Assembly: GCF_013408535.1 (NCBI RefSeq)
Contig: NZ_JACBZA010000001.1
Span: forward strand, 5,230,850-5,294,849
Direction: 5' to 3'
Length of the DNA stretch: 64,000 nucleotides
From: Actinopolymorpha cephalotaxi
Lineage (GTDB): Bacteria > Actinomycetota > Actinomycetes > Propionibacteriales > Actinopolymorphaceae
In this document: piece after piece, positions 20,494 to 29,050 of the stretch
Numbering within the stretch: the first letter of the stretch is position 1
How the letters are laid out: every line of letters begins with the position of its first letter
Notes under the pieces: model-generated
Databases searched by the model: none
What the model was told of the DNA's origin: nothing
The model's input: only the letters and a program-made list of their open reading frames with translations
Translations under genes and position numbers: made by a program

Positions 20494-21180
20494 TCAGCCG
20501 GGCGAGCCGACCGCGACGTTCTCGCCGACGAGCCGGTATCCCTGACCGCGCACCGTCTGGATGCGGTCCGAACCGAGTTTGCGACGGAGGTACCGCACAT
20601 AGACGTCGACCACGTTGGAGCCGGGGTCGAAGTCGTATCCCCAGACGTGGGACAGCAGTTGTTTACGGGACAGCACCTGACCGGGATGACGCAGGAACAT
20701 CTCCGCGAGCAGGAATTCGCGGGTGGTCAGGTCGACCGCCCGGTCACCGACGACGGCACGCCTGGTGCGCAGGTCCAGCGAGAACTCCCCGTGGCGTACC
20801 ACCGTGACCGGCGGGCGTGGAATCGCGTTCAGGCGAAGGCGAATCCGGGCCAGCAACTCCTCGAACCGGAACGGCTTGCTCATGTAGTCGTCGGCCCCGC
20901 CCTGCAGGCCGGCGACCGTGTCGGCGACCGAGGTGCGCGCGGTCAGAATCACCACGGGAATGGCGTTGCGCGACTCCCGCAGTCGCCGGAGGACGGTGAA
21001 CCCGTCCTTTCCCGGCAGTCCGAGGTCGAGCACCATCAGGTCGTAGTCGCCCGACTGGGCCTGACGCAGCGCGGAGTCCCCGTCGGGGACGGTGGTGGTG
21101 TCCAGCCCGTTGCCCCGCAGGCCCTTCTCGATCAGCGACGAGATGCCCTGCTCGTCCTCGGCAATGAGGATATGGGTCAT
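20494..21180 (-). CDS. OmpR/PhoB-type response regulator
   Basis: A DNA-binding response regulator of 228 residues. The receiver domain has the acidic pair Asp9/Glu10 region, phospho-acceptor Asp52 in VLDLGLPGKDG, Thr80 and Lys102. The winged-helix domain has REFLLAEMFLRHPGQVLSRKQLLSHVWG and YVRYLRRKLGSDRIQTVRGQGYRL. I prefer ATG 21180 (AGGAG seven bases upstream) to the adjacent GTG 21183. It diverges from a histidine kinase gene across 124 bases and is its obvious partner. Confidence 0.93.
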   Translation of the reverse strand: MTHILIAEDEQGISSLIEKGLRGNGLDTTTVPDGDSALRQAQSGDYDLMVLDLGLPGKDGFTVLRRLRESRNAIPVVILTARTSVADTVAGLQGGADDYMSKPFRFEELLARIRLRLNAIPRPPVTVVRHGEFSLDLRTRRAVVGDRAVDLTTREFLLAEMFLRHPGQVLSRKQLLSHVWGYDFDPGSNVVDVYVRYLRRKLGSDRIQTVRGQGYRLVGENVAVGSPG

Positions 21181-21304
21181 CACCGGACTCCTTCCGACTC
21201 GTTACGTCCGGCACAAGTGGCAGCGATAACTGCGATTCCCCAGCCATTTGAGTCGTAACTTCGGATAATGAGGCGGATCGAATCGAGGACAACTGGGGCA
21301 ATCG
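21181..21304. promoter_or_regulatory. Shared divergent promoter region of the OmpR-type two-component pair
   Basis: The region carries inverted related strings, GACTCGTTACGTCC on one side and the complement of GAGTCGTAACTTCGG on the other, around a lower-GC centre. Such symmetric sites could be bound by the response regulator itself for autoregulation; this is inference. Confidence 0.4.
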
Positions 21305-22768
21305 GTGGGTGTGAGCACTGGCGGGTATTCGCCGCACCAACTGGTGCGCGTTCCGCGGTCGGCACGGATCCGCGTTCTCGGTTGGCTGGTGGCGTTGTGC
21401 GCCGTGGCGATGGCCGCGGCCGGCGGCGCGGTGATGGCGATCGAACATGACCGGACGACCCACGAAGTCGACGCCGAACTGAGTCGCGATGTCCGTCAAC
21501 TCGCGAACTCGGCGGCGGTACGCCTCGATCCCGGCACCGGGCAGGCCGCCGTACCGACGCGCCGGGACTTCTCGGCCGCGTTCGCCGCCCACCCACCGCG
21601 TCCGGACGAGGCGTACTTCGGCTTCGTCGACGGCCTGCTGCTCGCCCGGTCCGCCGGAAGCGGCCTCGCCGGCCCGGCCGCCTTCAGCGAGGTTCTGCCG
21701 TACGCCCGGGCGGCGGCCCGGACGACAGGACCGGCGTCCGGCGAGGTGACGGTCGCGAGCGACCTGCGCCTAGCCGGCACGGCCGTGCCGGGTTCCGGCG
21801 GCCACCGCGCCACGCTCGTGGTGGCCCGGGACACCACCCGGCTGGAGGCCGTTCTCTACGCGGAGTTCCGTACGTACGCCCTCGTCGCGCTGGCCGGACT
21901 GGCGCTGGCGACCCTGGCCGGCTTCGCGGCCACCGGCCGGATCCTCACCCGCCTGCGGGTTCCCGTCCGCCCCACCACCGGGCAGCCGCTCACGTTCGCG
22001 CCGCTCACCCTGCACCGGCAGGTCCTCGACGACGCCGGCCACGAGTTGCGGACGCCGATCACCATCATGCGCGGGCATCTGGAACTCCTGGACCCGAACG
22101 ACCGGGCCGAGGTCGCCGCCACCCGTGATCTGGTGCTGGACGAACTCGACCGGATGGCGCGGCTCGTCGACGACCTGGCGACCCTGGCCACCGCCGACCG
22201 GCCGGACTTCCTGCGGCCCGCCCCGGTGAACGTCGGGGTGCTGGTCAAGGAGATCGCCGAGAAGGCCCGGACCCTCGGGCACCGCGACTGGGTGGTGGAG
22301 GCGAGCACCGACGCCACCGTGGTCGCCGACGCCCAGCGGCTGACCCAGGCCCTGCTGCAGCTGGCCGACAACGCCGTACGCCACACCGTCGAGGACGACA
22401 CCATCGCGCTCGGCTCCGGTGTCGACGAGAGCACCCGGATGGCCAGGCTGTGGGTCCGCGACACCGGACCGGGCGTGAGCGAGGCCGACCAGGAACGCAT
22501 CTTCGGCCGGTTCGAACGCGCCGCCGAGGAGGAGCCGGGGTCCGGTTCGGGGCTGGGCCTGGCGATCGTCGCCGCGATCGCCAAGGCGCACGACGGCCGG
22601 GTCGTGCTGTACTCCACGCCCGGCCTCGGTTCGACGTTCACGGTGCTGATCCCGCTCGTCGGCAGCGGCGCCGATCAGCCCCGCCACCGCACCGGCGAAC
22701 GCGAGCCGGAGCTCGCCGGTGACGCCGACCGGATACCCGCCGCCGGTCATGTCCGGGTGACCCGCTGA
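21305..22768 (+). CDS. Sensor histidine kinase
   Basis: A kinase of 487 residues. Two membrane helices (about residues 22-46 and 190-216) flank an extracellular sensor of about 140 residues. The dimerisation domain carries phospho-His246 in DDAGHELRTPIT. The ATP domain has N box LADNAVRHT, G1 DTGPGVSEAD, F box FGRFERA and G2 GSGSGLGLAIV. Unusually, the link between helix 2 and the His helix is only about 30 residues and shows no recognisable HAMP domain. Start GTG 21305; GTG 21311 is an alternative. Its TGA stop overlaps a possible CTG start of the MurJ-like gene. Confidence 0.9.
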   Translation: MGVSTGGYSPHQLVRVPRSARIRVLGWLVALCAVAMAAAGGAVMAIEHDRTTHEVDAELSRDVRQLANSAAVRLDPGTGQAAVPTRRDFSAAFAAHPPRPDEAYFGFVDGLLLARSAGSGLAGPAAFSEVLPYARAAARTTGPASGEVTVASDLRLAGTAVPGSGGHRATLVVARDTTRLEAVLYAEFRTYALVALAGLALATLAGFAATGRILTRLRVPVRPTTGQPLTFAPLTLHRQVLDDAGHELRTPITIMRGHLELLDPNDRAEVAATRDLVLDELDRMARLVDDLATLATADRPDFLRPAPVNVGVLVKEIAEKARTLGHRDWVVEASTDATVVADAQRLTQALLQLADNAVRHTVEDDTIALGSGVDESTRMARLWVRDTGPGVSEADQERIFGRFERAAEEEPGSGSGLGLAIVAAIAKAHDGRVVLYSTPGLGSTFTVLIPLVGSGADQPRHRTGEREPELAGDADRIPAAGHVRVTR

Positions 22769-24333
22769 GCGGGGGCCGGCGGGCCGCCGTCGTCCGCTCC
22801 TCCGCGCTGCTCGTCGGGCTCACCGCAATCAGCCAGGTGCTCGGCTTCGCCCGGGACGCGGTGATGGCCGCGGTGTTCGGTGCGGACGCCGCCGTGGACG
22901 CGTTCCTCGTCTCCCAGGGCGTGATGAACGTCGTTCTCGGGCTGGTCTCCGGCGCGATGGCCAGGTCGCTGGTGCCGCCGGTGGCGCGGGCGGTCGAGGA
23001 GAACCGCCCGAAGGAAGGGCAACGCACTGTCCAGGTCACGTTGACAGTGACGATGGCAGTCCTGCTGGTTGCGTCCGCGGTGATGTTCGTCCTCGCCGAT
23101 CAGGTGGTCGACGTCCTCGCGCCGGGCTTCGACCCGCACACCGAGGCGCTGGCAGTGACGATGACCCGCATCGTCCTCGTCGCGACGGTGTTCGTCTCCG
23201 GCACGAACCTCCTGGCCGGCGCCGCGCAGGCACACGGCCGGTTCTTCTGGGCCGGTGTGCAGGGGGTGCCGTTCAACCTGGTGATGATCGGCGCGATGGT
23301 CGCCTTCGGCGGGAAGTTCGGCGTGGCCGCGCTGGCCGGTGGTTTCGTCGTCGGGTCGGCCGCCCGGTTCGCCGCCCAGCTGCCAGCGGTGCGCGGCATC
23401 GGCCTGCGGCTGCGGCCCTCGCTGCGCGTCCGCGATCCCGGCTTCCGGGAGATGATGCGGATGGTGCCGCCGCTGCTGGTGGGCAGCGCCATCGTCAACG
23501 TCAACACCACGGTCGACCGCGCGGTCGGCTCGGCCCAGGGCGCCGGCACGATCGCCTCCCTCAGCTACGGCTGGCGGGTGGTCACGCTGGCCGAGGTCGT
23601 GCTGGTAACGGCGTTCGCGACCGCGTTGTTCCCCGCGTTCAGCGCCCTCGGCCGGCCCGAGCGCCGGGGCGAGCTCCGGCGCGCGACCGGACGGGTTCTC
23701 GGCGTGGTGCTGGTGGTGATCACCCCGGTGGTGGTGGTGCTCGCGGTGGCGGCCAGGCCGATCGTCGTGCTGCTGTTCGCCCGCGGCAGCTTCGACGAGC
23801 GGGCCGTCCACCTGACCACGCTGGCGGTGTCCACGTACGCACTGGCGCTGCTCGGCCTCGCGGTGCGCGAGGTGGTGGCCAGGGCGAGCCTCGCGGTCGG
23901 CGACAGTCGCGCGCCGGTGCTCACCGCGCTGGGCGCGATGGGCGTGAACGTGGTGGGCGACCTGACCCTCGGTGTGCGGTACGGCGTGACCGGACTCGCT
24001 GCCTCCACGTCGATGTCGGTACTGCTGGCCGCGACCGTGCTCAGCGTGCTGACCGCCCGGCGCCACCGGGCCCTCGCGCTGGCGCCGGTGGCACGCACCG
24101 TCCTCGCGGTCGGGGTGGCCGCGGCCGCGTCGGCGGCGGCGGGCTTCGCGGTGTCGCGCCGGCTGCCGGTCGAGGGCGCCCGGCACGCACTGGTGTCCCT
24201 GGCGGTGACCGGCGCCTGTTGCCTGCTGACGTACGCCGTGGTGCTCGTCCTCACCCGGGTGCCCGCCCTGGCCGACCTGCGCGCGGCCGCGCGGGACCTG
24301 ACCAGCGGGCGCCCACGCCGGGACCCGACCTAG
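22765..24333 (+). CDS. MurJ/MviN-like lipid II flippase, probable CTG start
   Basis: A polytopic membrane protein of about 522 residues with some 13-14 helices and MurJ-like elements such as VLGFARDAVMAAVFGADAAVDAF and FPAFSALGR. It may flip lipid-linked sugars, as MurJ does for lipid II in wall synthesis. The first conventional start is GTG 22837, but the frame upstream encodes RRAAVVRSSALLVGLTAISQ, the expected first helix. The only start-like codon there is CTG 22765, which overlaps the kinase TGA in a CTGA quartet with GGGTGA just upstream. Start confidence is moderate; the family call is strong. Confidence 0.8.
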   Translation: MSGGRRAAVVRSSALLVGLTAISQVLGFARDAVMAAVFGADAAVDAFLVSQGVMNVVLGLVSGAMARSLVPPVARAVEENRPKEGQRTVQVTLTVTMAVLLVASAVMFVLADQVVDVLAPGFDPHTEALAVTMTRIVLVATVFVSGTNLLAGAAQAHGRFFWAGVQGVPFNLVMIGAMVAFGGKFGVAALAGGFVVGSAARFAAQLPAVRGIGLRLRPSLRVRDPGFREMMRMVPPLLVGSAIVNVNTTVDRAVGSAQGAGTIASLSYGWRVVTLAEVVLVTAFATALFPAFSALGRPERRGELRRATGRVLGVVLVVITPVVVVLAVAARPIVVLLFARGSFDERAVHLTTLAVSTYALALLGLAVREVVARASLAVGDSRAPVLTALGAMGVNVVGDLTLGVRYGVTGLAASTSMSVLLAATVLSVLTARRHRALALAPVARTVLAVGVAAAASAAAGFAVSRRLPVEGARHALVSLAVTGACCLLTYAVVLVLTRVPALADLRAAARDLTSGRPRRDPT

Positions 24334-24572
24334 AGATGGCGCCCGGTCCTGCCGCCGGAGCACTGTCAACGCGGCCTTGCCGCAAGGCCGGCTTGCCGCA
24401 AGGCCGCCTTGCGCCCGGGATCATCGGTGGTACGGATCGCTTGCGGCATTTCTCCCGCGAATGTCGGCGCGCGCCCGCGGACCCGTGCATAGGCTGGCCC
24501 ACGTCGGCCGGTGACCGGCCGAGGTGCCCTGGGTCGTCGGGGGCTGGGGGAGATACGCCCGAGGAGCGCGTC
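24334..24572. other. Intergenic region before the hopanoid operon
   Basis: These 239 bases separate the flippase gene from hpnC and must hold the operon promoter. A copy of the TGTCAAC motif begins at 24364, followed by GGCCTTG-CCG-CAAGGCC (24373-24389), a perfect 7-base stem, and further CTTGCCGCAAG repeats to about 24415. The hairpins could end upstream transcription. Confidence 0.55.
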
Positions 24573-25610
24573 ATGTCCGACAGACCGGACGGCCCGTACG
24601 GCCCGCATGGCCCGCATGGCCCGCATGGCCCGCATGGCCCGCGTGGCATGGACGGGCCGGCGACGGCCCGGTTCGGGGCCGGCGGGACCGATGGTGTCGG
24701 CGGTGCCGAGGATCCGTGGGCGAAGGCGGCGGCGGAGAACTTCCCGGTGACCCTGCGGGTGGTGCCCGTACGCATTCGGCAGGACCTGGAAGCGGTCTAC
24801 CGCTACGCCCGGCACGTCGAGGAGATCGGAAACACCGAGAACACCGAAGGCACCGGAACCGCCGGGAACACCGAGGACACCGGGGACGGGGCACCCGCCG
24901 ACCGGTCGGCCGTACTCGACCGGCTGGCCGGCATCGACGCGGACATCCGCGCGCTCTACCACGGCGGCCCGGTGAACGACCCGGTCGTCGCCGACCTCGC
25001 CTCGCTGGTGGCCAGGCAGCGGGTGCCGGCCGACCCGCTGCTGCGGCTGATCGAGGCCGGCCGGCGCGACCAGCGGGTCCGCCGGTACGACACGTTCGCG
25101 GAGTTGCTCGACCACTGCCACTACTCCGCGGACCCCGTGGGCGAGCTCGTCCTGCTCGTCTTCGGCCGCGCGACCGCCGAACGCGTCCGCCGCTCGAACC
25201 AGATCTGTACGGCACTCCAACTGCTGGCGCACTGGCAGGACGTGGGCGAGGACTACCGCCGGGACCGGATCTACCTGCCGCGGGAGGACCTGCGCGCGTT
25301 CTCCGTCGGCGAGGAGGACCTCGGCCGGCCCCGGGCGAGCGAGGCGCTGCGGGCGCTGATCGCGTTCGAGACGGCCCGGGCGCAGAAGCTCCTCGAGGCG
25401 GGCGCGCAGGTGCTGGGCACGCTGTCGGGCTGGGCGCGGGTGAGCGTCGCGGGCTCCGTCGCCGGCGGGCGGGCCACCTGCTCGGCGCTCCGCCGCGCCG
25501 GCTACGACCCGCTGCGCCGGGTGCCGCGGCCCACCTCACCGGTGATCGCCGGAGCCTGGCTGCGGAGCATGCTCGGTTCCCGGCGTACTCCGGCGGGTGG
25601 CCGGGGATGA
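24573..25610 (+). CDS. hpnC: Squalene synthase HpnC (hydroxysqualene-forming)
   Basis: A protein of 345 residues of the squalene/phytoene synthase family. In the HpnCDE route, HpnC turns presqualene diphosphate into hydroxysqualene. The second acidic motif QDVGEDYRRDRIYLP is intact. The first reads YARHVEEIGN, with Glu in place of the usual Asp pair. Low-complexity inserts occur: GPHGPHGPHG near the N-terminus and NTENTEGTGTAGNTEDTGD after the first motif. The ATG has GAGGAG upstream. First gene of a seven-gene hopanoid operon. The Glu substitution may alter metal binding, so HpnC is assigned by position and homology together. Confidence 0.88.
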   Translation: MSDRPDGPYGPHGPHGPHGPHGPRGMDGPATARFGAGGTDGVGGAEDPWAKAAAENFPVTLRVVPVRIRQDLEAVYRYARHVEEIGNTENTEGTGTAGNTEDTGDGAPADRSAVLDRLAGIDADIRALYHGGPVNDPVVADLASLVARQRVPADPLLRLIEAGRRDQRVRRYDTFAELLDHCHYSADPVGELVLLVFGRATAERVRRSNQICTALQLLAHWQDVGEDYRRDRIYLPREDLRAFSVGEEDLGRPRASEALRALIAFETARAQKLLEAGAQVLGTLSGWARVSVAGSVAGGRATCSALRRAGYDPLRRVPRPTSPVIAGAWLRSMLGSRRTPAGGRG

Positions 25611-25617
25611 GAGGGAG

Positions 25618-26616
25618 ATGAACGTCGATCAGGCCTACCGCGCGTGTGCGGCGATCACCCGCCGGGAGGCGCGGAACTTCTCCTACGGCATCGCGCTGCT
25701 CCCCGGGCCGAAACGGCGCGCCCTGTCCGCGGTGTGCGCCATGGCGCGCCGCGTCGACGACATCGGCGACGCCGACCTGCCGGTGGCCGAGAAGCTGCGC
25801 CGGCTGGCGGTGGTGCGCAACCAGGCCGAACGCCTGCTGGCCGGCCCGCCGCCCGCGCCCCCCGATCCGGCCGACCCCGCCGACCCGGCCGCGTCCGACC
25901 CGGTGGTGGTCGCGCTGGCCGACGCGGCGCGGCGGTTCCCGATCCGGCTGGACGCCCTCCTGGAACTCCTCGACGGATGCGAGGCCGACGTCCGGGGCAT
26001 GCGCTACAAGACGTTCGAGGACCTGGTGGGCTACTGCCGCCAGGTCGGTGGCTCGGTGGGCCGGCTGTCGCTCGGGGTGTTCGGCCCGCGGTCCTACGCC
26101 GAGGCCGAGCCGCTGGCGGACACCCTCGGCGTCGCTGTGCAGCTCACCTGCATCCTGCGCGACCTGTACGACGACCGGCTGCGCGGCCGGATCTACCTCC
26201 CGGCCACCGACCTGGACGACTACGCCTGCACCCTCGAGCTACGCGAGCTCCGCGAACTCCGCGAGGGCCACGAGCCCCGCGACGGCCGCGACCCCCTCGG
26301 CCCCATCGACCCGCGCGAGCCCCGCGACCCGCGCGAGAGCGCCGCCGAGGAGGGCCTGATCGACCCGGACAGCTTCGCCGACCTGGTGCGGTTCGAGGCG
26401 AACCGCACGCGGGCGTGGTACGTGCGCGGACTCACCCTGCTCCCGTTGCTGGACCGCCGCAGCCGGTCGTGCACGGCGGCGATCGCCGGCGTCCACCTGC
26501 GGCTGCTGGACCGGATCAGCGCCGACCCCGACCTGATTCGCGACCAGCGCCTGGAGTCGCCGGGCAGGGCGAAGTTCGCGGCGGCGGCGCGGGCGCTGGC
26601 CCGAGGTGAGGCATGA
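25618..26616 (+). CDS. hpnD: Presqualene diphosphate synthase HpnD
   Basis: A squalene/phytoene synthase family protein of 332 residues that joins two farnesyl diphosphates into presqualene diphosphate. Motif 1 is ARRVDDIGDAD and motif 2 CILRDLYDDRLRGRIYLP, both intact. A charged insert (ELRELRELREGHEPRDGRD, then PREPRDPRES) lies after motif 2. ATG 25618 starts right after the hpnC stop, with GAGAGGGAG abutting it; an in-frame GTG at 25597 overlapping hpnC is an alternative. It overlaps hpnE by four bases. Confidence 0.9.
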   Translation: MNVDQAYRACAAITRREARNFSYGIALLPGPKRRALSAVCAMARRVDDIGDADLPVAEKLRRLAVVRNQAERLLAGPPPAPPDPADPADPAASDPVVVALADAARRFPIRLDALLELLDGCEADVRGMRYKTFEDLVGYCRQVGGSVGRLSLGVFGPRSYAEAEPLADTLGVAVQLTCILRDLYDDRLRGRIYLPATDLDDYACTLELRELRELREGHEPRDGRDPLGPIDPREPRDPRESAAEEGLIDPDSFADLVRFEANRTRAWYVRGLTLLPLLDRRSRSCTAAIAGVHLRLLDRISADPDLIRDQRLESPGRAKFAAAARALARGEA

Positions 26617-28028
26617 CGTCGGTCGCGGTCGTCGGCGGCGGCCTGGCGGGGATCGCGGCCGCTGTCCGGCTGGCGGACCGGGGTGCCCGGGTGACCCTGC
26701 TGGAGGCGCGCACGCACCTGGGCGGTGCGACGTACTCCCTGGACCGGCCTGCCGTCTCCGGCCGGTCCGGCCTGGTCGCCGACACCGGCCAGCACGTGTT
26801 CCTGCGGTGCTACCACGCCTACCGCGCCCTGCTGGAACGCCTCGACGTGGCAGCACTCGCACCGGTCCAGGACCATCTGGCGATCCCGGTGCTGCGGCCG
26901 GACGGGCGTTCGGGCGAGCACGCGGACCAGCCGGCCTGGATCTACCGCACCCGGCGCGGACCGGCGCCGCTGCACCTGGCCCGATCGCTGGCGGCGTACA
27001 GGCCGCTGACCCCGCTGGAACGGCTTCGCGCCGGCGCGGCCGCGTTCGCGCTGCGCCGGGTCGACCCGGACGACCCGCGCAGGGACACCTCGACGTTCGG
27101 CGAGTGGCTGCGCGAACGCCGGCAGTCCGGGCGGGCGATCGAGCGCCTGTGGGGCCTGATCGCGGTCGCCGCGCTGAACCTCCCGCCCGACGAGGCGTCC
27201 CTCGCGCTGGCCGCCAAGGTGTTCCGCACCGCGTTCCTCGACCGGCCCGAGGCCGCCGACCTCGGCGTGCCCGCGGTGTCGCTGCGGCAGTTGCACGCCC
27301 AGCCCGCGGCCCGGCTGCTGGAACGCCTCGGTGTCGACGTCCGCACGAACGTGCGGGTGCTGGCCGTCGAACCACTCGCCGATCCGGGCGCCGGCGCCGA
27401 GCGGTTCGTCCTGCGTACCCGTACCGACGAACTCACCGCGGACGCGGTCGTGGTGGCGGTCCCCCACCAGTCCGCCGCCCGGCTGGTGCCGGCTCGCGCG
27501 GTGCCCGACGAGGCACGGGAACGCTGGGCCCGGCTGGGGTCGGCGCCCATCGTCAACGTCCACCTGCGCTACGACCGGCGGGTGACGGCGTTCCCGTACG
27601 CCGGTGCGCTCGACTCCCCCGTGCAGTGGATCTTCGACCGGACCCGGGCCGCGGGCGTGGACCGCGGCCAGTACCTCGTGGTGTCGGTGTCGGCCGCGCA
27701 CGCCGAGGTCGGCACGACCACCGAGGAACTCCGCCGTACGTACGCCAACGCGGTGGACGACCTGCTGCCCGGCGCCCGCACCGCCCGGGTGGTCGAGTCG
27801 TTCGTCACCCGCGAACCCCACGCGACGTTCCGCCAGGGCCCCGGCACGGCGGCGTTGCGCCCACCCACCCACACCGGACTGCCCGGGCTCACCCTCGCCG
27901 GCGCGTGGACCGCCACCGGGTGGCCGGACACCATGGAGGGCGCGGTACGCAGCGGCCTGCGGGCGGCGGACGCGCTCTCCCTCACCAGGACCCCGACGTC
28001 GCGCCCCCTTGGAGAGGCCCTGCCATGA
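26613..28028 (+). CDS. hpnE: Hydroxysqualene dehydroxylase HpnE
   Basis: An FAD-dependent amine oxidase/desaturase-like enzyme of 471 residues that reduces hydroxysqualene to squalene in the HpnCDE route. The N-terminal dinucleotide fold is VAVVGGGLAGIAAAVRLADRG with VTLLEARTHLGG. A PNTWP-like C-terminal FAD region appears as LTLAGAWTATGWPDTMEGAVRSG. The ATG overlaps the hpnD stop (ATGA), and its own stop overlaps the next ATG the same way. Length is normal for HpnE. Confidence 0.93.
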   Translation: MTSVAVVGGGLAGIAAAVRLADRGARVTLLEARTHLGGATYSLDRPAVSGRSGLVADTGQHVFLRCYHAYRALLERLDVAALAPVQDHLAIPVLRPDGRSGEHADQPAWIYRTRRGPAPLHLARSLAAYRPLTPLERLRAGAAAFALRRVDPDDPRRDTSTFGEWLRERRQSGRAIERLWGLIAVAALNLPPDEASLALAAKVFRTAFLDRPEAADLGVPAVSLRQLHAQPAARLLERLGVDVRTNVRVLAVEPLADPGAGAERFVLRTRTDELTADAVVVAVPHQSAARLVPARAVPDEARERWARLGSAPIVNVHLRYDRRVTAFPYAGALDSPVQWIFDRTRAAGVDRGQYLVVSVSAAHAEVGTTTEELRRTYANAVDDLLPGARTARVVESFVTREPHATFRQGPGTAALRPPTHTGLPGLTLAGAWTATGWPDTMEGAVRSGLRAADALSLTRTPTSRPLGEALP

Positions 28029-29050
28029 CGCTGCTCCCCACCGAACGCCGCATCGCGGAGACCCACCGGATGGTCGAGCCGGCCCTGCTCGCCGCACTCG
28101 ATCGGCTGGACGCGGACACCCGGCGCGCCTGCGGCTACCACTTCGGCTTCTGGGACTCCGACGGCCAGTTCCCGGCCGAGCCCACAGCGCGCGGCAAGGG
28201 CCTGCGGCCGGTCCTCGCGGTGCTGTCGGCGCAGGCGGCGCAGGCACCGCCCGAGGCGGGCGTTCCGGCCGCGCTCGCCTGCGAGCTCGTGCACAACTTC
28301 TCGCTGTTGCACGACGACGTGATCGACGGCGACACCGAACGCCGGCACCGGCCGACGGTGTGGGCGCGGTTCGGCGTACCCGACGCGATCCTGGCCGGCG
28401 ACGCGCTGTTGTCCCTGGCCAACGAGGTGCTCGCCGAGGCCGACTCCGTCCACGTCCACGTGGCCGTACGCCGGCTGGGTGAGACCGTGCGGCAGCTGAT
28501 CGCGGGCCAGACCGCCGACATCGCGTTCGAGAAGCGCGACGACGTGACCCTCGCCGAGTGCACCAGCATGGCCGCGGACAAGACCGCCGCCCTGCTGGCG
28601 TGTTCGGCCTCGCTGGGTGCGGTGCTCGCGGGGGCGCCGGCCACCCTGCTGGCGGCGCTGACGACGTTCGGGCGGCACGTGGGCATGGCGTTCCAGCTCA
28701 CCGACGACCTGCTCGGCATCTGGGGCGACCCGGTGCGCACCGGCAAGCCGGTGCTGTCGGACCTGCGGGCGCGGAAGAAGTCCGTCCCGGTGGTCGCCGC
28801 GCTCACCGCCCCGACGATGGCGGCGGAGGAGTTGCGCGACCTCTACCGCCGGCCCGACCCGCTGGACGAGGCCGAGCTCGCCCGGGCCGCGTCTCTGGTC
28901 GAACAGGCCGGTGGCCGCGGCTGGACCGAGGACGAGGCGGACCGCCAGCTCGCGGCCGGGATCCGGGCACTGGGCACGGTCGACCTGCCGGACCCGGTGC
29001 GCGACGACCTGACCCGGGTCGCGGGTCAGCTGCGCGGACGGAGCGCCTGA
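28025..29050 (+). CDS. Polyprenyl diphosphate synthase (farnesyl/geranylgeranyl type)
   Basis: An all-helical trans-prenyltransferase of 341 residues that should make the C15 precursor for squalene. The first Asp-rich motif is LLHDDVIDGDTERRHRPTVW. The second reads FQLTDDLLGIWGD, a DDxxG variant common in actinobacterial members. GKGLRPVL supplies the IPP-binding Lys/Arg. Start ATG 28025 lies in the ATGA overlap with hpnE; the longer open frame would overlap hpnE completely. Chain length cannot be set from sequence, but position in the operon favours farnesyl diphosphate. Confidence 0.9.
   Translation: MTLLPTERRIAETHRMVEPALLAALDRLDADTRRACGYHFGFWDSDGQFPAEPTARGKGLRPVLAVLSAQAAQAPPEAGVPAALACELVHNFSLLHDDVIDGDTERRHRPTVWARFGVPDAILAGDALLSLANEVLAEADSVHVHVAVRRLGETVRQLIAGQTADIAFEKRDDVTLAECTSMAADKTAALLACSASLGAVLAGAPATLLAALTTFGRHVGMAFQLTDDLLGIWGDPVRTGKPVLSDLRARKKSVPVVAALTAPTMAAEELRDLYRRPDPLDEAELARAASLVEQAGGRGWTEDEADRQLAAGIRALGTVDLPDPVRDDLTRVAGQLRGRSA

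Noticed and set aside
24370-24415. CRISPR-like repeats near the hopanoid operon
   Set aside because: Units are short, touch each other and have no spacers; no cas genes are present.
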